Part shown: positions 1 through 7,952 of the stretch, piece after piece
Layout of the letters: each line of letters opens with the position of its first letter
Position numbering within the stretch: the stretch's first letter is position 1
Source of the DNA: Olivibacter jilunii
GTDB taxonomy: Bacteria > Bacteroidota > Bacteroidia > Sphingobacteriales > Sphingobacteriaceae
Direction of reading: 5' to 3'
NCBI RefSeq assembly: GCF_900607235.1
Contig: NZ_LR027849.1
Span: forward strand, 372,001 to 436,000
Length of the DNA stretch: 64,000 bases
Made by a program: the position numbers and the translations under genes
Notes under the pieces: generated by a model
Told to the model about the DNA's origin: nothing
Databases searched by the model: none
What the model saw: the letters and a program-made list of their open reading frames with translations, nothing else

Positions 1-1
1 C

Positions 2-442
2 AATGGCATTTTTAAAGACTTTGAAATAGAGGTTAAAGCCGCGAAGCCGGATTTCAGTGACGCCGTGATAGCATTAAGGGCTGAAATCAGCTCAATTGAT
101 ACAGAAGTAGAAGCACGCGACAAGCATCTGAAAGATAAGGACTTCTTTGATGCGGAAAGCTATCCAACTATTCAGTTTAAAAGTAAATCTATATCCAGAA
201 TCGATGAAAATAGATATTCTGTTACCGGAATGTTGACGATGCATGATGTAACCAAACAGGTTACGATGGAGATGGTACACAATGGGACAATAAACAATAC
301 AGTAACGAAAAAAAGAACGGCGGGTTTTCAGGTTACCGGTACGATTAGTCGTTCTGATTTCGAAATAGGCAGCAAGTTTCCTGAAAAATTGGTAGGTGAT
401 AGCGTTTTTATTGTCGCAGATGCTGAGTTGCAGTTACAGTAA
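2..442 (+). CDS. YceI family protein (5' end outside window)
   Basis: The reading frame is open from the first bases of the window, so the start codon and any signal peptide lie upstream; the in-frame GTG at 65 is internal. The visible 146 residues match the YceI lipid-binding-like beta-barrel. They contain the family block 'KDKDFFDAESYPTIQFKS' followed by a strand-turn-strand region around 'TGMLTMHDVTKQV' and the C-terminal 'RSDFEIG'. Members are usually periplasmic or secreted and bind isoprenoid-like ligands in a barrel. The stop TAA is at 440-442. The partner gene, if any, is not visible. The family call is firm; the ligand is unknown. Confidence 0.88.
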   Translation, partial: NGIFKDFEIEVKAAKPDFSDAVIALRAEISSIDTEVEARDKHLKDKDFFDAESYPTIQFKSKSISRIDENRYSVTGMLTMHDVTKQVTMEMVHNGTINNTVTKKRTAGFQVTGTISRSDFEIGSKFPEKLVGDSVFIVADAELQLQ

Positions 443-530
443 GATGATCTGAAATCAAAATGAATACAAACGCGATACACACTTTAAGAAATGAATACGT
501 TTAGTTATTGATTATTTGCGCTGCTCTACT

Positions 531-570
531 ACAGGCTGGAATAAACGCTGTTAAAAATTATCCAGCCTGT
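531..570. terminator. Inverted repeat between convergent YceI and GNAT genes
   Basis: ACAGGCTGGA (531-540) is repeated inverted as TCCAGCCTGT (561-570), with a 20-nt loop. The right arm lies inside the last codons of the GNAT gene. Its place between two convergent genes suggests a bidirectional terminator, but there is no strong T tract. Confidence 0.3.
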
Positions 571-1042
571 AAATAACCTCTTCTATCTCCAGTTGTCGTG
601 CATTAGCGTAGCCCCTGTCTGTACCGATTTTTACAAAGCCGCACTTCTCTAAAACTCTCCGAGAACCAAAATTATCAAACGCAACGCGTGCGAAAATAGG
701 ACGTGTAGTTTCGATGGCAAGAAAGTGCTTTAAAGCATAGGATGTAATGCCTTTTTTCCAATACTTCTTGCCTATCCAATAAGTAATTTCGGCATTTCCT
801 TCCATAACAAATTTCGCTACGCTTCCCACGATGATCCCATCCACAACAATGGTAAAGTTGTTAACAGTAGGGTCATTTAACAACTTGGTGTATTTTTCCA
901 AATATGCACTTTTATTAGTTGGATCTTTTGACGTAAATGCTGCCAGATAATTTGCATCCGGATCCAGTTGAAACCGAAATAAACTTTCCAGATCTGAAAC
1001 TTTAGTCTTTCGAAGATGAATATTAAGCTTATCATTAAACAT
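551..1042 (-). CDS. GNAT family N-acetyltransferase
   Basis: A protein of about 163 residues with the GNAT fold, of the RimJ/RimL-like class that uses acetyl-CoA to acetylate amino groups. The N-terminus reads 'NIHLRKTKVSDLESLFRFQ'. The middle has the strand and loop 'NAEITYWIGKKYWKKGITSYALKHFL', equivalent to the acetyl-CoA pyrophosphate-binding motif A. The C-terminal motif B is 'NFGSRRVLEKCGFVKIG'. I chose ATG at 1042; a GTG at 1060 would add six residues. The promoter side contains a TAGATTTG -7-like element on the minus strand within the dispersed repeat at 1048-1210. The substrate cannot be inferred. Confidence 0.85.
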   Translation of the reverse strand: MFNDKLNIHLRKTKVSDLESLFRFQLDPDANYLAAFTSKDPTNKSAYLEKYTKLLNDPTVNNFTIVVDGIIVGSVAKFVMEGNAEITYWIGKKYWKKGITSYALKHFLAIETTRPIFARVAFDNFGSRRVLEKCGFVKIGTDRGYANARQLEIEEVIYRLDNF

Positions 1043-1047
1043 AGCGT

Positions 1048-1210
1048 AAATTATTATCACGATGTAATTTTGTCAAATCTACCACCCTGAGCCAAAAGGT
1101 AGGAATAGAATAATATTACAATGATAGGGCCTTTTCTACAAATGAACGAAATATTATGGTTTTTATAAGGTCCGATGTATTTGCCATAATGATTTAAAAG
1201 TACCCCGATT
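1048..1210. repeat. Dispersed noncoding repeat, copy A (~160 bp)
   Basis: This stretch aligns end to end with 6589-6747 at roughly three quarters identity by eye. Shared blocks include ATTACAATGATAG, AAATATTATGG, TATTTGCCATAA and TTTAAAAGTA. It contains an internal inverted pair ATTATGG/CCATAAT (perfect in this copy) and a second pair tatca-cgatgtaattt / aaattacaatgata. No reading frame is shared between the copies. It may be a duplicated promoter region, a structured RNA or a decayed miniature element. Confidence 0.6.
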
Positions 1211-1268
1211 CAATAGCAAGCAATTAGCCACCTAGGTGTTCAGCTAATTGCTGTGGCTCTGTAATAGG

Positions 1269-2357
1269 TCAGATTCCATAAGGCTGGAGAATTTTTAAAA
1301 TCATGGGGCGGATCTTCTGAAGCATCCGGTCGAACCCAAGATCGTTGGGGTGAATACCGTCTGTAGTCCCTTCCTGATCACCCCCTAATAGGCCCTCCGC
1401 ATAGATAAGATACAAGTTCGGGTCGTGTTTTTGCAGCTTTTTGATCTCTGCCTCAAAATAGTTGTTTTTTAGCAGTACTTTGGTGGCAACTTCGGTGTCA
1501 AAATTTCCCTTTTCTCTTGCTATGCTTTGTATGGCGATGATGGGTATTTTAGGATGTTTTTTGCGAATGGTAGTAACGAAATCAGCTGTTCTTGTTAGCA
1601 CTTCCTCCGGCGACGGATTGGGGACGCAATCAAGGATTAAAGCGTCCATCGACAGATCAGATATTAAATTCGCAACGTCAATTTCCATTTTTGCACTCCC
1701 ACTGAAACCAAGATTAATAAAGTTTAGTCCTGTTTCCCGCGAGAGCCTTGCAGGATAAGATAAACCAGGTCGGCTTGCAGATGCTCCCTGTACAATGCTC
1801 GAACCATAAATCACAATATTTTTTTTAAATGGGTTACCGGCTGGGCTAATGGTTGCCCCGGAATCTACACCAATTTGAAGTGATATAGTCTCATCATAAG
1901 TAGGGAGGAAAAGCAGGCATGTTTTATTCCCGGCTGCCATATTCGCTACAATTTCAACCTCATTGCACTCATGGGATTTTGGGCGAGCGACACCTGCATA
2001 TTGCCATCGGTCATTTCGTTTAATATAAAGGTCCATGCCCTCAACGGCCAGTCCTGTCATATTATCTGTTGGAACTCTAGAGTCTGTACACCATTTAGCC
2101 GCTATTTTGGAACTGGTGGTCTCAAAGGTAATGGCCAGACCAGCAGAATGTGTAGCTAAAGCTTTTACCGCTTTCGGAAGATTGGGAGTTGCAACTGTGT
2201 CCAAACGATGGTAGAACGGACCTTTATGACGCACCTTGCCCACTAATGTAAGCTCACGCGCATCTATAAAGACCGTTTTGGCCTCTTGGCCAAAGCTATC
2301 AAGTGCGAAAATTAGTGATAAGAAACTTAATGTTAGAACGGAAATATAGCTCATCAT
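1269..2357 (-). CDS. Secreted SGNH/GDSL hydrolase family protein
   Basis: About 362 residues. I chose the ATG at 2357 because it opens directly onto a signal peptide, 'MMSYISVLTLSFLSLIFALD' ending at 'SFGQ'; an upstream ATG at 2423 would add 22 basic residues. The N-terminal half is a beta-sandwich typical of SGNH_hydro_N proteins. The C-terminal half is the SGNH hydrolase: block I 'YGSSIVQGAS' (Ser nucleophile), block II 'NLGFSGSAKM', block III 'DCVPNPSP' and block V 'DGIHPNDLG' (Asp and His). Such proteins are exported ester hydrolases, often acting on acetylated polysaccharides. It is monocistronic as far as visible, with no SusC/D genes nearby. The substrate is unknown. Confidence 0.87.
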   Translation of the reverse strand: MMSYISVLTLSFLSLIFALDSFGQEAKTVFIDARELTLVGKVRHKGPFYHRLDTVATPNLPKAVKALATHSAGLAITFETTSSKIAAKWCTDSRVPTDNMTGLAVEGMDLYIKRNDRWQYAGVARPKSHECNEVEIVANMAAGNKTCLLFLPTYDETISLQIGVDSGATISPAGNPFKKNIVIYGSSIVQGASASRPGLSYPARLSRETGLNFINLGFSGSAKMEIDVANLISDLSMDALILDCVPNPSPEEVLTRTADFVTTIRKKHPKIPIIAIQSIAREKGNFDTEVATKVLLKNNYFEAEIKKLQKHDPNLYLIYAEGLLGGDQEGTTDGIHPNDLGFDRMLQKIRPMILKILQPYGI

Positions 2358-2582
2358 AAACTGTTTTAACGGACAAGATAATAATTTTATTTTTTCTGCG
2401 AAGCGGTGATTTTTCCTTGCCATACGCTGGGAACGAAGGTTGTTTTTTAAAGTTCAAATTCAAACGCAAATGGTACGGAAGTAATTGTAACTATTCCATT
2501 GGCACCATCATATACCGGTAATCATTGAGCTAGAAACAATGATGCTGGTATATTCTGAGCGCTTTTTCTTGTGATCCTAGCA

Positions 2583-3176
2583 TTAAAGTTTATATGCCAA
2601 CCCGAGATTAGCAAGTCCTTTATAACCATAACCGATGTTTAAAGAGACACTGAATGCTTTTCCGTAACTAACACCTATGGCATCTATCTGGTAAGCGAAA
2701 TCGGTTGTTTTATCCTTTTCAACCCTTACATCGTCTTCAGCAGATGTACGAGCATGTGCAACACCGGCGCCAATACCAGAATGTAGCCTAAAATGCTGGT
2801 GGTTAATGTAATTATATTTAAGCTCTGCTAACACTGCATAAGTTTTAGTGGATATACTACTTGTACCCTCAGATTCCGTTAAAAGATCTTTACTGGCATT
2901 TTCATAAACAAATGTCCCACCAAACTCCAATTTCTCAATTATGTAGCTTCTATACCCTCCGAAAATTGCACCACTATATTTAGAATCAGTTACCCTGTAT
3001 GAGCCTCCTGTAGCAGTTGTGATGACTATATCCGTAATGACGTCCTCTATAGAGTTAGCAGTCGCAATCCCATATCCCAGATACAAACTGCCACCACTCT
3101 GGGCAAAGCCCTTTTGCGTAACAGATATAAATAAACATAAAGCAGCCACAAATAAGTTGACGGAAAAATTCTTCAT
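2583..3176 (-). CDS. Outer-membrane beta-barrel protein (porin-like)
   Basis: 197 residues with a clear signal peptide ('MKNFSVNLFVAALCLFISVT', then 'GFAQS'). The rest is alternating strands rich in Gly, Tyr and Ser ('GGSLYLGYGIATAN', 'SGAIFGGYRSYI', 'FSVSLNIGYGYKGLANLG') ending in 'LGLAYKL', a typical outer-membrane C-terminal strand. This matches the small 8-stranded OmpA/OprF-like barrels of Bacteroidota. The exact function is unknown. Start ATG at 3176; stop TAA at 2583. It stands alone between the SGNH gene and a broken monooxygenase fragment. Confidence 0.75.
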   Translation of the reverse strand: MKNFSVNLFVAALCLFISVTQKGFAQSGGSLYLGYGIATANSIEDVITDIVITTATGGSYRVTDSKYSGAIFGGYRSYIIEKLEFGGTFVYENASKDLLTESEGTSSISTKTYAVLAELKYNYINHQHFRLHSGIGAGVAHARTSAEDDVRVEKDKTTDFAYQIDAIGVSYGKAFSVSLNIGYGYKGLANLGLAYKL

Positions 3177-3389
3177 AATAATTGTTTTAGATGATATACT
3201 AGAGTTATAATAATATGTAAGAATCCTTTTTTTAATCGTTTTAGTAGTTTACTTTGGATACTTTAATCCGAAATGTTCCCTTTATTGTACCAAATATGTA
3301 GCAGAAAGTGCATCGTGTATTGCTAAGTAATCAATTTAGACATCAACCTTAGCGTTGCCATTGAAGGTAATAGAAAACAGATTCAAGAT

Positions 3390-3722
3390 ATGAACTTTTT
3401 ACACATATACCCCCTCAGCTTACACGGAAAATATAGTTGGTTCCTTCCAAGGACAAAAGGGAGGGTGGCGCTGGTAGGGGATGCCGGCTATTGTGCTTCT
3501 CCTGCAGCAGGTATGGGCGGTTCGTTAGCCATTATAGGTGCAACAGCATTGGCAGATGCTTTTGAAAAACACCCTGGGAATTTTCAATCAGCCTTTAACA
3601 ACTATAACAGTGAGCTTCGGCCTTTTATAGAAGAAGTGCAGGGCGCAGCAGTAGAAATGTTAGAGAAACTTTTACCGCGAACCGAAGAAGAAGTGAGATT
3701 GAGATTTCAGCATGGTCTATAG
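3390..3722 (+). pseudogene. C-terminal fragment of FAD-dependent monooxygenase
   Basis: The fragment carries the second FAD-binding motif of the p-hydroxybenzoate-hydroxylase/TetX class: 'KGRVALVGDAGYCASPAAGMGG', continuing with the helix 'SLAIIGATALADAFEKHPGN'. Full-length relatives have about 370-400 residues, with the GxGxxG nucleotide-binding fold at the N-terminus. Here only about 95 C-terminal residues remain, and upstream DNA shows no Rossmann motif in any frame. The first ~20 residues read from 3390 do not look like the family, so the apparent start is probably accidental. I read it as a 5'-truncated, nonfunctional remnant. Confidence 0.7.
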
Positions 3723-4190
3723 TTCAAGGATATTTATCCTATCGAATAATTTGGCTTTCTGTTGTAAAATTTTTCAAAAATAACCGATCGTCATAAAGGG
3801 TCCGTTATGAAAGATTTGTACACACTTTTCCGTTGTATATTCAGGTGTTTAAAGGCATCGACAAATGAAAAACATCATCCGTCGGTGATAATGATGACGC
3901 ATCAAAAGTTATTAACCCCATTCAAATTTTTATTAGCGTGAGTTCAGGATAAGAAAAACATACAAATGGGAGCGAAGGGTATGGTTTCTTCCAGCAAAAT
4001 GATTGGCAATATTGATTGACAAATACTAAATCCTGTGCTTAGAGATGAAACTACAGAAATTCTTGCAAACATTACCAAAAAAATATAAATCGGCTATAAG
4101 GCACCGAAGTAGGCGAAGTTTGTATGCTATAACCTTTTCTATCTTGCAAAGCCACCGCCACATGCGATGGTTTTGCAAAAAGACTTTCGC
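3723..4190. other. Gene-free gap with possible decayed coding traces
   Basis: No intact gene. Around 3965-4110 one forward frame gives protein-like text ('NPVLRDETTEILANITKKI') broken by several stop codons, which could be an old pseudogene that I cannot name. No promoter, terminator or repeat stands out. Confidence 0.3.
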
Positions 4191-4940
4191 TTAGGCTGAT
4201 ATACCACCATCTACTTTGAAGCTGCTGCCGGTAATATAACCTGCTTCATCCCCTGCGAGGAAGCTGACCATTGCAGCGATTTCTTCCGGTTTACCAAACC
4301 GCTTTAAAGGTATGGCATTGATATACTGTTGGCGGGCATCGTCATCAGCCTTTTGCAGCATGTCGGTATCGATTGCTCCTGGTTCAACGCTGTTCACGGT
4401 AATTTTTCGCGGCGCAAGATCCCATGCCAGCCCACGTGTATAGGCTGAAACAGCTGCTTTTGTGGAAACATAATCTGATAAACCGGAGCCGCCGATTCTG
4501 ATTCCACCAACAGAGGCGATATTGATTATACGACCGCCGTCGGGCATGTACTTTTGGACTGTTCTTACCGCTTCTGCTACAGAGCGTATGTTCACATCTA
4601 TCTGGCGGTCATATTCATCTTCCCTCGTATCGGCCGATTCAATTGGTCCCGCTACAGAAACTGCCGCATTATTGACCAATATATCTATTTTAGTAAAAGC
4701 GGAAACTGCCTGTTCAATTGCATTTTTCACCGCCCCTTTCACAGCGCCATCTGCTTTTATCGCTAAGGCTTTTCCTCCCGCTCCATTAATTTCGTTTGCT
4801 ATGAGCTGTGCTTTATCTTCTGAATTTACATAGGTAAATGCGACTGTTGCGCCTTCTCTAGCTAAACGTTTCACTATTGCTTCTCCCATGCCCCGCGTAC
4901 CGCCGGTTACGAAAGCTACTTTTTCTTTTAACGTTGACAT
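4191..4940 (-). CDS. SDR family oxidoreductase (3-oxoacyl-ACP reductase-like)
   Basis: 249 residues, a classical short-chain dehydrogenase. The cofactor motif TGGTRGMG is at residues ~13-20, 'LVNNAAVS' at ~87-94, the catalytic Ser is in 'NIASVGG', and the catalytic pair is in YVSTK. The C-terminal 'GYITGSSFKVDGG' is the usual SDR ending. The family reduces or oxidises a carbonyl or hydroxyl with NAD(P)(H); the FabG-like form alone does not give a substrate. It lies downstream of, and in the same direction as, the MDR oxidoreductase (stop 5093), with a 152-nt gap holding a palindrome and a hairpin, so it probably has its own promoter. Confidence 0.9.
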   Translation of the reverse strand: MSTLKEKVAFVTGGTRGMGEAIVKRLAREGATVAFTYVNSEDKAQLIANEINGAGGKALAIKADGAVKGAVKNAIEQAVSAFTKIDILVNNAAVSVAGPIESADTREDEYDRQIDVNIRSVAEAVRTVQKYMPDGGRIINIASVGGIRIGGSGLSDYVSTKAAVSAYTRGLAWDLAPRKITVNSVEPGAIDTDMLQKADDDARQQYINAIPLKRFGKPEEIAAMVSFLAGDEAGYITGSSFKVDGGISA

Positions 4941-5022
4941 ATTAATTTAATTAAAAATTTATTGTGCTGTGCACTTTTTTTTGTTATTTAAGTTTTCTTT
5001 TGCGATCTCCGATAAATCTGAA

Positions 5023-5036
5023 ACTGAATATTCAGT
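5023..5036. promoter_or_regulatory. Perfect palindrome upstream of SDR gene
   Basis: ACTGAATATTCAGT is a perfect 14-bp palindrome about 80 bp upstream of the SDR start at 4940. It is an operator candidate; the bound factor is unknown, although HxlR-type regulators next door bind palindromes. Confidence 0.4.
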
Positions 5037-5063
5037 AAAACCGATCGTAATTCTGTCGGTTTT
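5037..5063 (-). terminator. Hairpin after the MDR oxidoreductase
   Basis: AAAACCGA (5037-5044) pairs with TCGGTTTT (5056-5063) across an 11-nt loop. Read on the minus strand it follows the MDR stop (5093) by 30 nt and ends in TTTT, as an intrinsic terminator would. The stem is AT-rich, so it is only moderate. Confidence 0.4.
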
Positions 5064-5092
5064 GGATCGTTATGTGCTAAAAAGGAAGGCTC

Positions 5093-6052
5093 TCAGGTAG
5101 GGTTGACAATGATCTTGCCGGTCGTGTGGTTTTTTTCCATTTCAAGGTGCGCCAGCGGCATCTGTTCAAGCGTAAACTTCTTTGATACATGAGGAATAAG
5201 TCTGCGCATTTTTAAAAGCACTGCAATTTCCGATAAGTCCTTACCGCTCGACATCACTGCATTATAGAAGGCATGTATACCACCGGCCTTTGCCTGCTTC
5301 TCCCATTGTGTGCCGTCAATCTTTGACCACAGACTCAATAGATGCCCTCCCTTTTTAACAATCCGCAGTGTCTGTCCTACATGTTCATCACGCAGACCTT
5401 CTATCACATAATCTACAGGAGCAAGTACATTCACGAAATTGGTCCTTTGATAGTCGATAAACTCATCAGCACCGAGGCTGTTAACAAAATCCCGCTTAGC
5501 TCCAGAGGCGAGTGCAGTTACATGCGCACCAAAATACTTGGCTATTTGTACTGCAAAATGACCAACGCCACCGCCAGCTGCGGTGACAAATACCCGATCT
5601 CCAGGTTTAATTGGGTACTTTTTGATTGCCTGCCACGTCGTCAATGCGGCCAAAGGAACTGCCGACGCTTCATCGTGCGAAATATTATCCGGCTTTAAAG
5701 TAACGTCTTCCGGTCGCGCAAGTACATACTCAGCATACGCTTTTGCATGGCCTGGCGAAGTAAAAGTAGGGAAGTTTAATAAACCGAACACGGAGTCGCC
5801 GATGTGGAAATCTGTAACATTCTCGCCATGACCAACAACCACACCAGAGACATCCCAACCCAATATCTTGGGCTCTTCGTTATTGAAGATATAATTTAAC
5901 GCTACATTTTGTCTGGCATAAATGTCTGTCGGGTTTATACCAATGGCGTAAACTTTGATTAACAGCTCATCTTTTGACGGAACCGGGATGGGAAGCTCAG
6001 CGACTGATAGCTGATCAACACCCCCTTGTTTTTTTAAAATAACTGCTTTCAT
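5093..6052 (-). CDS. NADP-dependent MDR-type oxidoreductase (quinone reductase-like)
   Basis: 319 residues of the zinc-free medium-chain dehydrogenase/quinone oxidoreductase family. The GroES-like N-terminal domain has 'IGINPTDIYARQN' and 'PKILGWDVSGVVVGHG'. The nucleotide-binding motif is 'VFVTAAGGGVGHFAVQIAK', a GxGGVG-type NADPH site. The C-terminal 'HTTGKIIVNP' is the usual family ending. No structural-zinc cysteine cluster is present. It is divergent from the HxlR regulator at 6215, and the 162-bp gap holds mirrored promoter elements, so the pair is probably a redox-responsive repressor/target module. Likely substrates are quinones or reactive enones (inference). Confidence 0.9.
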   Translation of the reverse strand: MKAVILKKQGGVDQLSVAELPIPVPSKDELLIKVYAIGINPTDIYARQNVALNYIFNNEEPKILGWDVSGVVVGHGENVTDFHIGDSVFGLLNFPTFTSPGHAKAYAEYVLARPEDVTLKPDNISHDEASAVPLAALTTWQAIKKYPIKPGDRVFVTAAGGGVGHFAVQIAKYFGAHVTALASGAKRDFVNSLGADEFIDYQRTNFVNVLAPVDYVIEGLRDEHVGQTLRIVKKGGHLLSLWSKIDGTQWEKQAKAGGIHAFYNAVMSSGKDLSEIAVLLKMRRLIPHVSKKFTLEQMPLAHLEMEKNHTTGKIIVNPT

Positions 6053-6130
6053 ATTAAAATTAATTTTTATTAGCCTATAGAACTGCGCTATTGTTTTAAT
6101 AAGACGTCCTACCCTTTACGCTAATACTTT

Positions 6131-6162
6131 ACAAAGTTATTCGCTATTTAGTATAACTTTGT
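6131..6162. promoter_or_regulatory. Mirrored divergent promoters with 10-bp inverted repeat
   Basis: ACAAAGTTAT (6131-6140) and ATAACTTTGT (6153-6162) are perfect inverted repeats, 12 nt apart. Each arm contains a Bacteroidota -7 element TAACTTTG: plus strand at 6154-6161, minus strand at 6139-6132. The two promoters therefore fire outward to the HxlR gene and the MDR gene and overlap each other's upstream element. Confidence 0.6.
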
Positions 6163-6166
6163 AACT

Positions 6167-6184
6167 AGTATCACTGATGATACT
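6167..6184. promoter_or_regulatory. Operator candidate of the HxlR/MDR module
   Basis: AGTATCA-CTGA-TGATACT is a perfect 7+4+7 inverted repeat just after the plus-strand -7 element at 6154-6161. That is a position where a bound HxlR dimer would block transcription. Confidence 0.55.
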
Positions 6185-6214
6185 GTGCATATATCTAAAC
6201 ACGAAAGGTATTGT

Positions 6215-6562
6215 ATGGAAACTTGCGCAAAAACGGAAATCAACGAGAAGGATATAAAAGCTCTACAAGATACGATATACGTAATCGGAGGCAAATGGAA
6301 GTTACCCATAATCTACGCCATATGTAATGGGAACAAGCGGTTTAAAGCTATTAAAAACAGCATCCCAGGGATTACCACCCGAATGTTATCACGAAACCTG
6401 AAAGAACTGGAAGATAATAAGCTCATTACCCGTAAAGTATATACGGACTATCCGGTGACGGTTGAATACACTTTTACGGAGTATGCAAAAGAATACGGAA
6501 CGTTGATCAACCAAATGATAGAATGGGGCAAAAAGCACCGAAAGGTACTTGTTGAAAGATGA
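6215..6562 (+). CDS. HxlR family winged-helix transcriptional regulator
   Basis: 115 residues from the ATG at 6215, chosen because GAAAGG sits a good distance upstream; a GTG at 6185 is possible but lies against the operator. Family hallmarks: a near-N-terminal Cys ('METCAKTE'), 'YVIGGKWKLPIIYAICNGNKRFKAIKNSIPGIT', then recognition helix and wing 'TRMLSRNLKELEDNKLITRKVY' and 'PVTVEYTFTEYAKEYG'. HxlR proteins are dimeric repressors or activators that often sense electrophiles or redox state through that cysteine. It is divergent from the MDR oxidoreductase, its probable target. Confidence 0.9.
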   Translation: METCAKTEINEKDIKALQDTIYVIGGKWKLPIIYAICNGNKRFKAIKNSIPGITTRMLSRNLKELEDNKLITRKVYTDYPVTVEYTFTEYAKEYGTLINQMIEWGKKHRKVLVER

Positions 6563-6588
6563 TTTTCAATTTCATTAGTCCAACCTGT

Positions 6589-6747
6589 AAATTATTACCA
6601 CGATGTAATTTGTCAAATCCATACACTGAATCGAACCACAGGTAATGGAACAAAATTACAATGATAGAACCTTTCTATAAACGAATGAAATATTATGGTT
6701 TTTTAACTTCCGACGTATTTGCCATAACAATTTAAAAGTAATCCATT
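6589..6747. repeat. Dispersed noncoding repeat, copy B (~160 bp)
   Basis: Homologous to 1048-1210 over its whole length, same orientation, about three quarters identical by eye. It lies in the gap between the HxlR gene and the NIPSNAP gene. The 7-bp internal pair is ATTATGG / CCATAAC here, one base off from copy A. Confidence 0.6.
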
Positions 6748-6898
6748 TTAACGCTATCAACTTTCCATTGTGCTAACTTTTGTTTCTTTACATACTGCAT
6801 ATATCATATTTAAATAATGCCTTACTGGATTGAAACTTGCAAATAGATCCAAAATCGTTATTCTTGTAAAATTTATCGCTGTTAAACTGATATTTAAT

Positions 6899-7693
6899 AT
6901 GAAAAGACGCGTTTTTTTTAAGACAACAATCGTAAGTAGTGCTGCCGCCGCAATACTACCGCAGATTGGTTTTGCTCAACTTAAACCCAGCAATAAGATG
7001 CAGATGTATTATGAACTTAGAACCTATACGTTAAAGGACGCTGACCAGCTGAGCCTGGTGGAAGATTATCTTGAAAGAGCAGCAATCCCCGCATTGAACA
7101 GGTTGGGCATTGAAAACATCGGCGTATTTACCGAACTTAAGCCTTCAGCACAATCAATAGTGATTGTGTTAATCCCTTACCAATCACTACACGAGTTTGA
7201 GACAATAAATGATAGGCTTGAACAGGATAAACTTTATCTTACAAAAGGTGCCTCATACCTGAATGCTCCGGCAACAAAACCGGCATATGAGCGTATACAA
7301 AGTTCCTTACTTAAAGCCTTTAAAAACATGCCCGGCATAGAGCTCCCGTCGAAGGATAAACGTATTTTCGAACTGCGTAGATATGAGCACGCGAGTGAGG
7401 CTGCAGGGACAAAGAAGCGCGAGATGTTCAATGACGCGGGGGAGATTGAAATTTTCAAACGGCTGGGTTTTAAACCGGTTTTCTTTGGAGAAACGATCAT
7501 TGGAGAGGCCCGCCCGAACCTTATTTATATGGTTACCTTCGATGATATGGCTGCACGCGACCAACATTGGAAATCTTTTGGTGCTGATCCGGAATGGAAG
7601 AAAATCAGTGCGATTCCGGAATATGCAGACTCAAAGCTTGTATCTAAGATAACGAGCACATTTCTTCAGCCAGCGGAGTATTCACAGATTTAG
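6899..7693 (+). CDS. Exported NIPSNAP family protein
   Basis: 264 residues. The ATG at 6899 opens onto 'MKRRVFFKTTIVSSAAAAIL' and 'PQIGFAQ', a signal with an RR pair typical of Tat-like leaders in Bacteroidota; a longer frame from 6830 has no leader character. The mature part contains two NIPSNAP (dimeric alpha-beta barrel-like) repeats, the first from 'YYELRTYTLKDADQLSLVEDYL' and the second from 'FELRRYEHASEAAGTKKREMF' ending in 'FGADPEWKKISAIPEYAD'. Function in bacteria is unclear; many are predicted periplasmic. It may be a single-gene unit. Confidence 0.87.
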   Translation: MKRRVFFKTTIVSSAAAAILPQIGFAQLKPSNKMQMYYELRTYTLKDADQLSLVEDYLERAAIPALNRLGIENIGVFTELKPSAQSIVIVLIPYQSLHEFETINDRLEQDKLYLTKGASYLNAPATKPAYERIQSSLLKAFKNMPGIELPSKDKRIFELRRYEHASEAAGTKKREMFNDAGEIEIFKRLGFKPVFFGETIIGEARPNLIYMVTFDDMAARDQHWKSFGADPEWKKISAIPEYADSKLVSKITSTFLQPAEYSQI

Positions 7694-7783
7694 CTAGGAC
7701 GAAGGTATGGTAATCTATGTCTTGCGATGAAAAAGAGCAATAAACCGATCTCATGATACAGTATTTTGGCAATTGGCAATTGT

Positions 7784-7898
7784 TGATTCTGATTTTGTCC
7801 AAGAAGTCAGTGCTGATTTGGCTAAAAAGAAGAAGAATTAGGCATCCGGTATTTGCAGATATATTGAAGCCGTTTCTTGTTTTAAGAGGCGGCTTTTT
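7784..7898 (+). repeat. 3' end remnant of an Rpn-type nuclease gene plus its terminator
   Basis: In frame, 7784-7841 reads '..DSDFVQEVSADLAKKKKN' and a stop, matching the last residues of the intact nuclease at 22857-23690 ('IDFVQKVRADLAKKKKN'). The noncoding tail also matches: 'GCATCnGGTATTTG' through the hairpin AAGCCG (7867-7872) / CGGCTT with a T run to 7898, as at 23716-23745. The rest of the gene is missing, so this is a decayed copy. Confidence 0.8.
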
Positions 7899-7952
7899 TA
7901 GCGCTAATGTGCATTTAATCGGAGATTGTTATAGTATTTTAAGTTAATCATC

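Noticed and set aside
7753-7947. A 64-codon frame between the NIPSNAP and HxlR genes
   Set aside because: The homologous frame is the other one (Rpn tail ending at 7841); this frame is out of phase with it and crosses the terminator.
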